DNA from: Streptomyces caniferus
Lineage (GTDB): Bacteria > Actinomycetota > Actinomycetes > Streptomycetales > Streptomycetaceae
Assembly: GCF_009811555.1 (NCBI RefSeq)
Contig: NZ_BLIN01000003.1
Location: 1 to 64,000, forward strand
Length of the DNA: 64,000 bases
Direction: 5' to 3'
The position numbers and the translations under genes were made by a program. Shown here one piece after another: positions 51,444 through 62,226 of the stretch. Within the stretch, counting starts at the first letter, position 1. Each line of letters opens with the position of its first letter. The notes under the pieces were generated by a model, which was given only the letters and a program-made list of their open reading frames with translations, did not search any database and was not told the origin of the DNA.

Positions 51444-51643
51444 GACGCTGTCCTTTCGTGGACGGAAACGCTCTGGTGCCCAGATTACTCCGACGAAAAG
51501 GAAAGGGGTTGCGGGCAGACGCCAAATCTACCCGAAGCCTCGCCACGGCGAAGAATCCGCAGAAACGACAACTGCTCCGGGCCGGGGTTTTCTTTCACCC
51601 CTTCGGGAGCGGATGACGCCTCGGAGGAGAGGGGACGCAAAAG
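51444..51643. other. csbD upstream region
   Basis: No gene was recognised; it contains CGTTTCC near 51460 and a minus-strand GGGTAG at about 51531, neither with a good partner box. Confidence 0.4.
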
Positions 51644-51690
51644 AGCCGCTGGGCGGTCAGACAGTTTTCCTGTCTGACCGCCCAGCGGCT
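51644..51690 (-). terminator. 21-bp perfect hairpin after small membrane gene
   Basis: Arms 51644-51664 and 51670-51690 pair exactly with a 5-nt loop. On the minus strand it follows the small membrane gene by 14 bp and is followed by TTTTGCG. Confidence 0.85.
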
Positions 51691-51704
51691 TGTGAGGGGG
51701 ACGG

Positions 51705-51875
51705 CTACCAGCGGTACCACCGGCCGCGCTTACCGCCGGCACCCGCAGAACGCATCACGAATCCCAGCAGCCAGAATGCCAGCACAATGACCGCGACGAT
51801 CCACAGGGCCTTGAGAGCGAAACCGGCACCGAAAAGGAGCAGTGCGAGAAGAAGAACGAGAAGCAGGGGAACCAT
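51705..51875 (-). CDS. Small hydrophobic membrane protein
   Basis: 56 residues with two transmembrane helices (VPLLLVLLLALLLFGAGFAL and ALWIVAVIVLAFWLLGFVM) and a basic Arg/Gly tail (GGKRGRWYRW). I remember it as the 'hydrophobic protein' (DUF5670/lmo0937-like) of Streptomyces stress regulons. ATG 51875 is preceded by GGAGGTTGATAAAT. A longer frame from 51926 has no ribosome site. A TTTATGC/GCATAAA dyad lies upstream at 51950. Confidence 0.8.
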   Translation of the reverse strand: MVPLLLVLLLALLLFGAGFALKALWIVAVIVLAFWLLGFVMRSAGAGGKRGRWYRW

Positions 51876-51949
51876 ATTTATCAACCTCCGATCTGTCATG
51901 TGCCCCGCCTTTGACCTCCTACGCAAACGATCGACGATGTTTCTCGGGC

Positions 51950-51966
51950 TTTATGCAGGGCATAAA
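51950..51966. promoter_or_regulatory. 17-bp palindrome upstream of small membrane gene
   Basis: TTTATGC, AGG, GCATAAA: a perfect AT-rich dyad in a GC-rich window, 75 bp before the gene's start. It is a candidate operator. Confidence 0.5.
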
Positions 51967-52186
51967 CAGCCGCGCTCACACGGGCGGGTCGACCTTGAAG
52001 AGCAGGCCGCGATCGCGGCGCCCCGTCGACGTCGCCGGCTTTACGGACCTCATCAGCGGCACCGCGCCGGGGGGACAAGGACGTAGGCGGCAGTGCATGC
52101 GAAGCACGAGGCAAAAGAAGCATGCGAGCCATCACGGGGGAACGGGATGATGGGATGTCGGGGCCGTATCGAGAGAGGAGCGGTGT

Positions 52187-52546
52187 ATGCGTGGGGTCGG
52201 TCTGCGGCAGGTCGATGCCCTGTGGGCAGGGGCCCGTTCAGTCGAGGTGTGTTCTCGGTGGCCCAGGGACGGCGAGCGGTCCGTCATGGTGGGGGGCGTC
52301 GTCGAGATCGCCGAACTGGCGGGCCTCTTGGAGACCGACCTGACAGCCGATCCCTTCACCTGTATGTGCTGGGGCGATGTGACCTTCACGGTCCGGGGCG
52401 AGCGGGGCAGGGTTCTCGGCGTGCTCACCCATCACCTGGACGGAGGGCTGGACTGGGAGGAGTGGGGCGGCGAAGTCCCGCTTCTGCGTCTACGGGAGCT
52501 GAGCCAGTGGCTGGCGGAGCACGGTGTGGTCAGCCATAACCCGTAG
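52187..52546 (+). CDS. Small uncharacterised protein
   Basis: 119 residues: MRGVGLRQVDALWAGARSVE, FTVRGERGRVLGVLTHHLDG, WEEWGGEVPLLRLRELSQWL. It appears to be an alpha/beta protein without signal peptide. The ATG follows GAGAGGAGCGGTGT. No family was recognised. Confidence 0.65.
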   Translation: MRGVGLRQVDALWAGARSVEVCSRWPRDGERSVMVGGVVEIAELAGLLETDLTADPFTCMCWGDVTFTVRGERGRVLGVLTHHLDGGLDWEEWGGEVPLLRLRELSQWLAEHGVVSHNP

Positions 52547-52700
52547 CCGACGGGCGGTCTCGACCGTGGCGAGCGGTTCCTCGAGGAGGGCGAGCTTCCG
52601 GCCCGGGGTGCGCGCCACGCTGATGACCGGGCCCAATGGTGGGCCGTGTGCGCGCTCGTGGCTCGTGCTGCCGTCCGTCACCGGTCGCGTTGCCGCCGCG

Positions 52701-52964
52701 TCATCCGCTGGTCGGCATGGTCACGGATGTCTCCTCCGGCAGGGCCGTCGGCGGGCGGAGGGTGAGGACCTGACGCGGGAGTCGTTCGCGTTCGTCGTAG
52801 GCGAAGTCGACGCCGGCTTCGTGGGCCGCGGCGAACGATGCCGCGAGAGCCTCGTCGGAGGCGAACTGGGCCGTGGAGACGACGGATTCGCCCTCGGCCG
52901 TGACCCAGCATGCGGCGGACAGGCAGCCCGGTGTCGTCCGCAGAACGTCCACGGCGTGTTGCAC
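52701..52964 (-). CDS. Small protein, possibly antibiotic-biosynthesis-monooxygenase-like
   Basis: 87 residues: VQHAVDVLRTTPGCLSAACW, then TAEGESVVSTAQFASDEALA and FDAYDERERLPRQVL-like end. The strand-helix pattern suggests a dimeric alpha-beta barrel, but this is a weak inference. The GTG at 52964 is chosen because the TetR gene starts divergently at 52983, 18 bp away; the true start could be nearby. Confidence 0.55.
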   Translation of the reverse strand: MQHAVDVLRTTPGCLSAACWVTAEGESVVSTAQFASDEALAASFAAAHEAGVDFAYDERERLPRQVLTLRPPTALPEETSVTMPTSG

Positions 52965-52982
52965 GCGGGCGATACTGGGGAC

Positions 52983-53555
52983 ATGCCCGCCGTCACCCGC
53001 ACACCCCGCAGCAGCTGGATCGAGCAGGGCCTGCTGGCACTGGCCGCCGGCGGCCCGGACGCCGTCCGGATCGAGAGCCTCGCGCGGACGCTCGGCGTCA
53101 CCAAGGGCGGGTTCTACGGGCACTTCCCCCATCGCGACGCGCTGTTGGAGGCGATGCTCGACACCTGGGAGCGCGAGAGCGTCGACGAGGTGCGCGACCG
53201 CGTCGAGCGCGAGGGCGGTGACGCTCGGGCGAAGATCCAGCACGCGGGCCGGCTCACCTTCTCCAGCGACCGTCTGCTGCCGATCGACCTCGCCGTTCGC
53301 GACTGGGCACGTCGTGACGAGTCGGTCGCCGCGCGCCTGCGCCGTGTCGACAACCGGCGCATGGACTACGCGCGTGAGCTGTTCGGCAGCATTTGCGCCG
53401 ACCCCGACGAGGCCGAGGCCCGCAGCCTGCTGGCCTTCTGTCTGGCGATCGGCAACCACTTCCTCGCCTCTCACCACGGCAACCGGGACCGCGCCGAGGT
53501 CCTCCTCCATGCCTCCGACCTCCTGCTCAAACGCCCGCACGGCCACGGTTCCTGA
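52983..53555 (+). CDS. TetR-family regulator
   Basis: A 190-residue repressor. The HTH is SSWIEQGLLALAAGGPDAVR, then IESLARTLGVTKGGFYGHFP, with the usual YGHF recognition-helix end. The C-terminal domain starts LLEAMLDTWERESVDEVRDR and ends LASHHGNRDRAEVLLHASDL. It probably controls the divergent small gene at 52701-52964; the shared 18-bp gap makes overlapping promoters certain if both starts are right. Confidence 0.87.
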   Translation: MPAVTRTPRSSWIEQGLLALAAGGPDAVRIESLARTLGVTKGGFYGHFPHRDALLEAMLDTWERESVDEVRDRVEREGGDARAKIQHAGRLTFSSDRLLPIDLAVRDWARRDESVAARLRRVDNRRMDYARELFGSICADPDEAEARSLLAFCLAIGNHFLASHHGNRDRAEVLLHASDLLLKRPHGHGS

Positions 53556-53874
53556 GGGGCCGCAGTGCCCGTCGGGCAGAGCGAGGTCTGACGACCATCG
53601 GCCCCTGGTGGCGACGTCCCGTACGGCGCTCGGCCGGATGGAGCGGGCGAGCTGGAGTCCGAGGGACGGGGTGGCTGACCGGGCCCGGCCGGTTAGCAAT
53701 TCACTGGAAGTGTCCGGCGCCGGTTGATACCTTCCGCTGGCACGCAAGGTGCGTGGCGACCGTTGAGGGAGGTTGATGAATATGGCCCGCCGGACGCTTC
53801 ATCAGCATGCCCATGTCCGGGTCGCCCTGGGGTTTGGCGGCGGCCCGGTCGTCTGAAACGACCAGGAGCCCTGT
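53556..53874. other. Intergenic, nothing recognised
   Basis: No gene, repeat or terminator of note. A weak stem (CCGGCGCCGG near 53713-53722) is present. Confidence 0.45.
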
Positions 53875-54387
53875 GTGTCTTCTTTCTCTCTCGACGGTAC
53901 CGATCTGACCACTGACCGCCTCGTGCTGCGGCCGTGGTCCACCGCCGAGCTCACCGCTGTTGTCCGTGATGCCCGGCCGGCGCACTGGGCGGGGGACTTC
54001 CCCGCCGAAGGCGACCGTGTCATCGCCGGCTTCCTCATCGAGGCGCCGGAGGGTCTGACGGAGTACGGCCACCGCCAGATCGTCGAGCGGTCCAGCGGCT
54101 TGGTGATCGGGTCCATCGGCCTGTTCTGGCCTCCGCACGACGGTTGCGTCGAGTTCGGATACGGCATCGTCGCCTCGCGGCGGGGCCGGGGGTACGCCTC
54201 CGAGGCGGGCCGGGCCATCGTGGAGTTCGCCCTGAGCGCGCCCGGCGTGCATACGGTGCAGGCGGACGTGGAACTGTCGAACCCGGCCTCGGTCCGGGTA
54301 CTCGAAAAGGCCGGACTGCGGCGCTGCAGCGAGGATGCCACCACGGCCCGCTTCCGCGTCACGGCGCCGGACCCGTCCCGGCGATAG
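53875..54387 (+). CDS. GNAT-family N-acetyltransferase (RimJ type)
   Basis: A 170-residue GNAT. LTTDRLVLRPWSTAELTAVV is the typical RimJ/RimL start, GIVASRRGRGYASEAGRAIV is the acetyl-CoA loop, and VELSNPASVRVLEKAGLRRC the C-terminal motif (NxxSxxVLEKxGF). The GTG start at 53875 is preceded by CCAGGAGCCCT. Substrate probably a protein N-terminus or small amine; unknown. Confidence 0.87.
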   Translation: MSSFSLDGTDLTTDRLVLRPWSTAELTAVVRDARPAHWAGDFPAEGDRVIAGFLIEAPEGLTEYGHRQIVERSSGLVIGSIGLFWPPHDGCVEFGYGIVASRRGRGYASEAGRAIVEFALSAPGVHTVQADVELSNPASVRVLEKAGLRRCSEDATTARFRVTAPDPSRR

Positions 54388-54444
54388 CCCGGCGGGGATC
54401 GGCGGGGATCGGCGGCGGAGCACCTCGCCGCCGGTCCCCCGACG

Positions 54445-54501
54445 GCCGTGCGGCGGTTGGCCGCACGGCGGGCGCCCCCGCGGTCGCGATGCGGGGGCGC
54501 C
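54445..54501. terminator. Two successive hairpins between converging units
   Basis: GCCGTGCGGC/GCCGCACGGC (54445-54469) and GGCGCCCCCGC/GCGGGGGCGCC (54471-54501). They sit between the GNAT stop and the ispG stop and likely end the biosynthetic operon. Confidence 0.7.
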
Positions 54502-54505
54502 GGCG

Positions 54506-55636
<1,131 letters not shown>

Positions 55637-55679
55637 GACGTTTCTCTTCTCTTCCTCGGGTGGAGTGCGCGGACCGCGT

Positions 55680-57497
55680 CTACCGCTCGGCGGCGGCCTC
55701 GGCGACGGTGCCGTGGCGGGACAGGGCGTCGACGGCCGCACGGCAGACTCCCTCGGCCGTCAGTCCGCTGCGGGCGAGGATGCCGTCGCGGGTGCCGTGC
55801 GGCAGGAAGCGCTGGGGGATGCCGAGAGTGCGTACGGGAGCGGGGGCGCCCGCGTCGGCGAGCGCCTGGGCCACGGCGGCGCCTGCGCCGCCGGTGCGGC
55901 CGCTGTCCTCCACCGTGAGCACCGTCCGGTGGCGCAGCCCTTCCTCGACCAGGGCGGGTGCGACCGGTTTGATCCACCGGGGGTCCACCACCGTGACGCC
56001 GACGCCGTACTCCGTCAGGCGGTTGGCGGCCTCGACGCAGGCGCCGGCCATGGTGCCGATGGCCACGAGGAGGACGTCCGACGGTCCGGAGCGGTGGAGG
56101 ACATCCAGGCCGGCGAGGGAATCGACGGCCGGGACGGGGGCGCCGACCGGGCCCTTGGGGAAGCGCAGCGCGGTGGGTGCATGGTCGATGGCGACGGCCT
56201 CGCGCAGCGCCCGGCGCAGGGTGACGGCGTCGCGGGGAGCCGCCACCCGGAGGGTGGGGACCAGGGACAGCAGGGACAGGTCCCACATGCCGTTGTGGGA
56301 GGCGCCGTCGTCCCCGGTCACGCCCGCCCGGTCGAGGACGAAGGTCACCGGCGCGCCGTGCAGGGCGACGTCCATCAGCAGTTGGTCGAAGGCCCGGTTG
56401 AGGAAGGTGGCGTAGACGGCGACGACGGGGTGGAGTCCACCCAGGGCGAGACCCGCGGCCGAGGTGACGGCGTGCTGTTCGGCGATGCCGACGTCGAAGG
56501 TGCGCTCCGGGAAGCGCCGGGCGAACTCGGCCAGTCCGGTGGGTTCCAGCATGGCTGCCGTCACCGCGGCGAGGTCCGGCCGGGCGGCGCCGAGTGCGGC
56601 GAGTTCCGCGCCGAAGACGGAGGTCCAGCTGGGCGAGGGGGCGCGGTCGGGGGCGGCGGGCGTGGCGGGCCGGGCGCGTACCGCGTGGAAGCGGTCCGCC
56701 TCGTGCTGTTCGGCGGGGGCGTGGCCGCGGCCCTTCTCGGTGACGCAGTGGACGACGACGGGCCGGCGGAGCGCGGCGGCCTGCCGGAGGGCGTCTTCGA
56801 GGGCCGTGACGTCGTGGCCGTCGACCGGTCCGAGGTGGGTCAGGCCCAGGTTCGCGAAGACGCCGGGCGGGGCGGTGTCGCCGGGGGTGCGCAGGTGGGA
56901 GAGGTGGGTGGCGAGGCCGCCGATGGTCGGGGCGTAGGAGCGGGTGTTGTCGTTCAGCACGATGACGACCGGACGGTGCGGCGCGGCCGCGATGTTGTTC
57001 AGGGCTTCCCAGGCCATGCCGCCGGTCAGCGCGCCGTCGCCGATGACGGCGACCACGGCCCGGTCGGTGATCCCCCGCACATGGTGGGCCTTCGCCAGCC
57101 CGTCGGCGTAGGAGAGCACGGTCGAGGCGTGGGAGTTCTCGATGATGTCGTGCTCGGATTCGGCGCGGGAGGGGTATCCGGAGAGGCCGTCCGGCTGCCG
57201 CAGGGTGTCGAACCGCCCGGCCCGGCCGGTGAGGAGCTTGTGCACATACGTCTGGTGGCCGGTGTCCCACAGGAGGGTGTCCCGGGGCGATTCGAAGACC
57301 CGGTGCAGGGCGAGGGTCAGCTCGACCACGCCCAGGTTGGGGCCCAGGTGTCCGCCGGTACGGCTGACCGTGTCCACGAGGAACGTGCGTATCTCGGGGA
57401 CCAGTTCACGCACCTCGGCCGCGTTCAGTGCCCGCAGGTCCGCTGGTCCTTGTATCGAGTCGAGTGACGGCATGGCTCTTCCAATGCTGGTCGTCAA
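55680..57497 (-). CDS. dxs: DXS, 1-deoxy-D-xylulose-5-phosphate synthase
   Basis: A 605-residue thiamine-diphosphate enzyme that condenses pyruvate with glyceraldehyde 3-phosphate, the first MEP-pathway step. [40 protein letters not shown] (ThDP motif) and [20 protein letters not shown] (catalytic Glu) are intact. The TTG at 57497 overlaps the ispH stop as TTGA; ATG 57473 is the alternative, giving the more typical N-terminus [13 protein letters not shown]. Either way it is translationally coupled to ispH. Confidence 0.95.
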   Translation of the reverse strand: MTTSIGRAMPSLDSIQGPADLRALNAAEVRELVPEIRTFLVDTVSRTGGHLGPNLGVVELTLALHRVFESPRDTLLWDTGHQTYVHKLLTGRAGRFDTLRQPDGLSGYPSRAESEHDIIENSHASTVLSYADGLAKAHHVRGITDRAVVAVIGDGALTGGMAWEALNNIAAAPHRPVVIVLNDNTRSYAPTIGGLATHLSHLRTPGDTAPPGVFANLGLTHLGPVDGHDVTALEDALRQAAALRRPVVVHCVTEKGRGHAPAEQHEADRFHAVRARPATPAAPDRAPSPSWTSVFGAELAALGAARPDLAAVTAAMLEPTGLAEFARRFPERTFDVGIAEQHAVTSAAGLALGGLHPVVAVYATFLNRAFDQLLMDVALHGAPVTFVLDRAGVTGDDGASHNGMWDLSLLSLVPTLRVAAPRDAVTLRRALREAVAIDHAPTALRFPKGPVGAPVPAVDSLAGLDVLHRSGPSDVLLVAIGTMAGACVEAANRLTEYGVGVTVVDPRWIKPVAPALVEEGLRHRTVLTVEDSGRTGGAGAAVAQALADAGAPAPVRTLGIPQRFLPHGTRDGILARSGLTAEGVCRAAVDALSRHGTVAEAAAER

Positions 57498-58477
57498 CGG
57501 GCCTCATCGGCCAGAGGGGTACGGGGGATGCGGCCGGTGACCGGGTCCGCGAGTCGGGCGGGCAGGGCGAAGACGACGTCCTCGGTGGCGCCGGTGTCCA
57601 CCTGGACGTCCGGGTAGCCGAGCGAGGCGAGACGGTCCACGAGGCCGCTTACCAGGATCTCCGGGGCGCTGGCGCCGGAGCTGATGCCGATGGTGGTCAC
57701 CGACTCCAGCCAGCGCTCGTCCAGATGGCTCGCGTCGGGCACCAGGTGGGCGGCGCAGCCGTGGTCGCGGGCGACCTCGACCATGCGCAGCGAGTTGCTG
57801 GAGTTGAGGGAGCCGACCACCAGGACCAGATCGTGGGCGCGGGCCAGGGACTTGACGGCGTTCTGGCGGTTCTGGCTGGCGTAGCAGATGTCGTCGCCGT
57901 GCGGCCCGGTGATGTCGTCGAACCGACGGTGGAGGGCCGCGACGACCTTGGCGGTCTCGTCGAACGACAGGGTGGTCTGGGTCAGGCAGGCCACGGGGGT
58001 GTCGTCGGGCAGGTCGAGCCGGGCGACGTCCTCCTCCGTCTCCACCACGATCGTCCGCTCGGGGGCCTCCCCCTGGACGCCCTCGACCTCTTCGTGGTGC
58101 TCGTGGCCGACCAGCAGGATGGTCCGGCCGTCGCGGGCGAAGCGCACCGCCTCCTGGTGCACCTTGGCCACGAGGGGGCAGGTGGCGTCGATGACCTCGA
58201 GCCGGCGGTCGTCCGCGGCGTCGCGCACCGCCGGGGAGACGCCGTGCGCGGAGAAGACACAGACCGCGCCCTCGGGTACCTCCTCCTCGCTGTCGACGAA
58301 CACCGCGCCGCGCTTTTCCAGTTCGCCGACGATGTAGTGGTTGTGCACGATTTCCTTGCGCACGTAGACGGGCGCGCCGTGCAGGTCCAGGGCGCGCTCC
58401 ACGATGCCGATGGCGCGGCGTACGCCCGCGCAGAACCCTCTCGGCTCGGCCAGGACGATGCGCTGCTGTGCGGTCAT
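57494..58477 (-). CDS. ispH: IspH, HMB-PP reductase
   Basis: A 327-residue [4Fe-4S] enzyme that makes IPP and DMAPP, the last MEP-pathway step. The cluster Cys lie in [34 protein letters not shown] and [15 protein letters not shown]. The His/Glu/Thr set is visible around [20 protein letters not shown] and [13 protein letters not shown]. The ATG overlaps the stop of the ABC exporter by ATGA. IspG, DXS and IspH together raise flux into isoprenoids. Confidence 0.95.
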   Translation of the reverse strand: MTAQQRIVLAEPRGFCAGVRRAIGIVERALDLHGAPVYVRKEIVHNHYIVGELEKRGAVFVDSEEEVPEGAVCVFSAHGVSPAVRDAADDRRLEVIDATCPLVAKVHQEAVRFARDGRTILLVGHEHHEEVEGVQGEAPERTIVVETEEDVARLDLPDDTPVACLTQTTLSFDETAKVVAALHRRFDDITGPHGDDICYASQNRQNAVKSLARAHDLVLVVGSLNSSNSLRMVEVARDHGCAAHLVPDASHLDERWLESVTTIGISSGASAPEILVSGLVDRLASLGYPDVQVDTGATEDVVFALPARLADPVTGRIPRTPLADEAR

Positions 58478-61400
58478 TGGAGCCTTTCCTGCATCTGGAG
58501 CCCATGAGCGGGCACGGTCGGAACGGGGGTGGAGGCCTGGGCCGGCCGTGCCTCGTGGGCGCGCCAGAGCTTGGCGTAGCGCCCGCCCAGGGCGAGGAGT
58601 TCCTCGTGTGTGCCGTCCTCGCACAGCCGGCCCCGGTCGAGGACGACGATCCGGTCGGCGCGGGAGGCGACCGTGAGCCGGTGCGCGACGATCAGTGCCG
58701 TGCGGCGTGCGGTGAGCCGTTCGGTGGCCCGGCCGACCAGCGCTTCGGTCGCCGGGTCCAGGGACGAGGTGGCTTCGTCGAGGAGCAGGATGTCGGGCTG
58801 TACGAGCTGGGCCCGGGCCAGGGCGATCAACTGCCGCTGCCCGGCGGAGAGGTTGCGTCCGCCCTCGGCGACGTTGTACCGGTAGCCGCCGTCGAGCCCG
58901 GTGATGACCTGGTGCGCGCCGGTCTGCCGTGCCGCGGCCTCGACCTCCGCGTCGGTGGCGTCGGGGCGGCCGTACGCGATGGCGTCGCGGACCGTGCCGG
59001 CGAAGAGGTACGCCTCCTGCGGTACGACGCCGAGCCGCTGCCGGAAGCCGGTCAGGTCGAGGGCGCGCAGGTCGGTGCCGTCGACGAGCACCGCGCCGCG
59101 GTCCGGATCGTAGAACCGGGCGGCCAGCTTCACCAGGGTGGTCTTGCCCGCCCCTGTCTCGCCGACGAACGCGACCCGTTGTCCCGCGGGGATGTGCAGG
59201 TCGACGCCCTCCAGGCCGACCGTGCCCGCCGCCTCGTCGTCGGTGGGGTAGCGGAAGTGCACGTTCTGGAAGACGATCTCCCCGCGCAGTCGGCGGACCT
59301 CCAGGGGGGCGCTGGACTCGGGGGTGGAGCTGCGCAGTTCGAGCAGTTCCTTGAGCCTGCCGAGGGACACCCGCGCCTGCTGGTAGCTGTCGAAGAGCTG
59401 GGAGAGCTGCTGCACCGGGGTGAAGAAGAGCTCCAGGTAGAGCAGGTACGCCACGAGGGTGCCGACCGCCATCGAGCCGTCGGCCACCCGCCCGGCCCCG
59501 AGGGCCAGCACCAGGGCGGCCACCAGGGCGGCGAGGAACTGGATGAACGGGAAGTACAGCGCCATCAGGAACTGCGAGCGCACCCGGGCCCGGCGGTAGG
59601 CCAGGCTGTCGTCGGTGAACCGGCGCACGACGGCGTCCTCGCGGCGGAAGAGCTGGGCGGTCCGCATGCCCGCAGCGGATTCCTGGAAGGTGCCGTTGAC
59701 CACGGCGGTGCGCTCCCTGGCCAGGCTGTAGGCCCGGACGGAGCGTCTGCGGAACACGGCCGTGGCGCCGTAGAGGACAGGCAGCGACAGCAGGACGACC
59801 AGCAGCATCGAGGAGTCCACGAGGAGCAGCGCCACCGTCACCCCGGTGAGGGTGAGCAGGCTGACCAGGAGCGCGACGAGTCCGCTCTGCACGAACGCGG
59901 ACAGGGAGTCCACGTCTGTGGTCATCCGGGTCATGGTCCGGCCCGCGGACTCCTTCTCGAAATGGTCGAGGCCGAGCCGGTGCAGGTGTGCGAAGACCCG
60001 CAGGCGCAGGGCGTACAGCACGCGTTCGCCGGTGCGGCCGGTCGTCCGCAGGGATCCCCACTGGGCCGCCCAGCGCAGCAGGACGATCAGCAGGGCGCCG
60101 GTGCAGGCTGCCCACAGGGCGGCGGGGGCGGAGCCGAGGGACGCCTCGACGCCCTGCCGGACGGCGTAGGGCTGGGCCAGGCCGCCGGCCGCGTCGGCGA
60201 CGACCAGGAGCAGGCCGAGGGCGAGCGGGATCCCGAAGCCGCGCAGCAGATCACGCAGGCCGAACCGGCCTCCGGTGTCCCGGGTCGCGGCGGCCTCGTC
60301 CACGTCAGGGGTGTGCTCGGCGGCGGACGGCGCGGGACGGCCGGCGGGGGCGGGCTCCGGCTCGGGAGGGGGGCCTTGACGGTGCGGTGGGGCTGCGGGA
60401 GCTGCCGCGGCGGGGGCTTCGGCCCGTTCCCGGGCCTCGGGTCCCGTGCCGTGGAAGAGGTCGCGGTAGAGCGGGCAGCGTGCCAGGAGTTCCGTGTGGG
60501 TCCCGGTGTCGGCCAGCCGGCCGCCGTCCAGCACGGCGATCCGGTCCGCCATGGCGAGGGTGGATTTGCGGCGGGCGGTGATCAGCGTCGTGCGGCCCGC
60601 CATCAGGGCGCGCAGCCCGTCGTGGATGGCGGCCTCGACATGGGTGTCGACGGCGGAGGTCGCATCGTCCAGCACCAGCAGCCGGGGCTCGGTGAGCAGT
60701 GCGCGGGCGAGTGCGATGCGCTGCCGCTGGCCACCGGAGAGGGACTGGCCGCGCTCCCCCACCGGTGTGTCGTAGCCGTCCGGGAGGGCCGTGACGAACG
60801 CGTCGGCCTGCGCGATGCGGGCGGCGGCGCGGATCTCGGCGTCGCTCGCGTCCGGACGGCCGAACGCGATGTTGTCGCGGACGCTCGCGGCGAACAGGAA
60901 GGTCTCCTCGGGGACCGCCCCCAGGGCGCCGCGCAGGGCGTCGAAGGTGAACTCGCGGATGTCGGTTCCGCCGATCCGCACCGCGCCCCCGGTGGGGTCG
61001 TAGTGCCGGGCCAGCAGGTGGAACAGGGTCGATTTGCCCGAGCCGGGACTGCCGACGACGGCGACCGTCTCGCCGGGGGCGATCCGCAGGGAGAAGTCGT
61101 CGAGGACGGGGCGGTCGGGGTCGTAGCCGAAGGTGACGCGGTCGAAGACGACTTCGAGGGGGGACTGCGCGGGCAGCCGCTCGCGTCCCTGTGTCAGCGT
61201 CGGCCGGGCCGTGACGAGATCGAGGACCCGGTTGATCGCGGCGGCGCCCTGCTGGACGGCGCTCAGCAGGCCCACCAGCATGCTCAACGGGACGACGAGC
61301 TGGGCGAGGTAGGCGGAGAAGGCGACGAAGGTGCCGAGCGAGAGCTCGCCGCGGAGCGCCATCCAGCCGCCGAGGGCGAGGACGGCGACCTGGGCCAGCG

Positions 61401-62181
61401 CGGGTATCGCCTGGAGCACCGGCTCGTAGCGTGCGGTGAGCCGCAGGACCCGGAGCCGTCCGGAGAACAGCCGGCGGGCCGCCGCGGTGAGCCGGGCCAG
61501 CTCCTGCCGTTCCTGGCCGAAGCCCTTGACCACGCGGATGCCGGCGACGGAGCTGTCCACCACTCCGGCCAGTGCGGCGGTCCGGTCCTGGGCTTCCCAG
61601 GCGGCCTTCAGCATGCGGGGCTGACTGCGCCGGGCGAGGAACCACAGCGCGGGGATCATGCCCAGTGCGACCAGGGTGAGCCGGGGGGAGAGCACGCCCA
61701 TCACGGTCACCGCGGCGCCGAGGGTGGCGAGGTTGGTGACCATGGCGGGGATGACCATGACCAGGCCGTGGACCATGGTGAGGTCGCTGGTCGCGCGCCC
61801 GACGAGCTGACCGGTGCCCCATTCGTCCTGGCGCGCACCGTCCAGACGGGCAAGGGATCGGAACAAGTCCGTCCGCATGTCGTGCTGGACATCGGCGGCG
61901 AGCCGGCTCGCGAAGTAGCGGCGCAGGAAGGTCAGGCCGTAGCCGGCCACCGCCGCCACCACCAGCAGGACGATCCACGGCAGGAGCGGGCGGGTGGGGT
62001 GGACGATGACCTCGTCGATGACCACCTTGGTGACCAGGGGGACCCCCACGCTCACCGCCGTGGCCCCGAGCGCGCCGACGAGCGAGAGCAGCAGTCCGCC
62101 GGGGTGCCGCAGGCAGTAGCCGGCGGTGCGGCGGAGCCAGCCGCCGCGTCCACCGGCTCTGTCACGGGCGTGCCTCGCCAC
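58474..62181 (-). CDS. Fused two-half ABC exporter with asymmetric ATP sites
   Basis: A 1235-residue protein built TMD-NBD-TMD-NBD, so both halves of a heterodimeric exporter are in one chain. NBD1: Walker A VVGSPGSGKSTLFH, signature LSGGQRQRIALARALL, Walker B LLVLDDATSAVD (Asp where the catalytic Glu is expected) and ITARRKSTLAMADR (Arg replaces the H-loop His). NBD2: FVGETGAGKTTLVK, LSAGQRQLIALARAQ, ILLLDEATSSLD and VAHRLTVASRADR, all canonical. A Pro/Ala-rich linker (about residues 575-625) joins the halves. It likely exports the cluster's product. It overlaps ispH by 4 bp and starts 45 bp after the PPTase gene. Confidence 0.93.
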   Translation of the reverse strand: MARHARDRAGGRGGWLRRTAGYCLRHPGGLLLSLVGALGATAVSVGVPLVTKVVIDEVIVHPTRPLLPWIVLLVVAAVAGYGLTFLRRYFASRLAADVQHDMRTDLFRSLARLDGARQDEWGTGQLVGRATSDLTMVHGLVMVIPAMVTNLATLGAAVTVMGVLSPRLTLVALGMIPALWFLARRSQPRMLKAAWEAQDRTAALAGVVDSSVAGIRVVKGFGQERQELARLTAAARRLFSGRLRVLRLTARYEPVLQAIPALAQVAVLALGGWMALRGELSLGTFVAFSAYLAQLVVPLSMLVGLLSAVQQGAAAINRVLDLVTARPTLTQGRERLPAQSPLEVVFDRVTFGYDPDRPVLDDFSLRIAPGETVAVVGSPGSGKSTLFHLLARHYDPTGGAVRIGGTDIREFTFDALRGALGAVPEETFLFAASVRDNIAFGRPDASDAEIRAAARIAQADAFVTALPDGYDTPVGERGQSLSGGQRQRIALARALLTEPRLLVLDDATSAVDTHVEAAIHDGLRALMAGRTTLITARRKSTLAMADRIAVLDGGRLADTGTHTELLARCPLYRDLFHGTGPEARERAEAPAAAAPAAPPHRQGPPPEPEPAPAGRPAPSAAEHTPDVDEAAATRDTGGRFGLRDLLRGFGIPLALGLLLVVADAAGGLAQPYAVRQGVEASLGSAPAALWAACTGALLIVLLRWAAQWGSLRTTGRTGERVLYALRLRVFAHLHRLGLDHFEKESAGRTMTRMTTDVDSLSAFVQSGLVALLVSLLTLTGVTVALLLVDSSMLLVVLLSLPVLYGATAVFRRRSVRAYSLARERTAVVNGTFQESAAGMRTAQLFRREDAVVRRFTDDSLAYRRARVRSQFLMALYFPFIQFLAALVAALVLALGAGRVADGSMAVGTLVAYLLYLELFFTPVQQLSQLFDSYQQARVSLGRLKELLELRSSTPESSAPLEVRRLRGEIVFQNVHFRYPTDDEAAGTVGLEGVDLHIPAGQRVAFVGETGAGKTTLVKLAARFYDPDRGAVLVDGTDLRALDLTGFRQRLGVVPQEAYLFAGTVRDAIAYGRPDATDAEVEAAARQTGAHQVITGLDGGYRYNVAEGGRNLSAGQRQLIALARAQLVQPDILLLDEATSSLDPATEALVGRATERLTARRTALIVAHRLTVASRADRIVVLDRGRLCEDGTHEELLALGGRYAKLWRAHEARPAQASTPVPTVPAHGLQMQERLQ

Positions 62182-62226
62182 TGGCCGGCTCCCTTCGTCT
62201 GTGGGTGGGTGGAGGGTTACGGGCCG

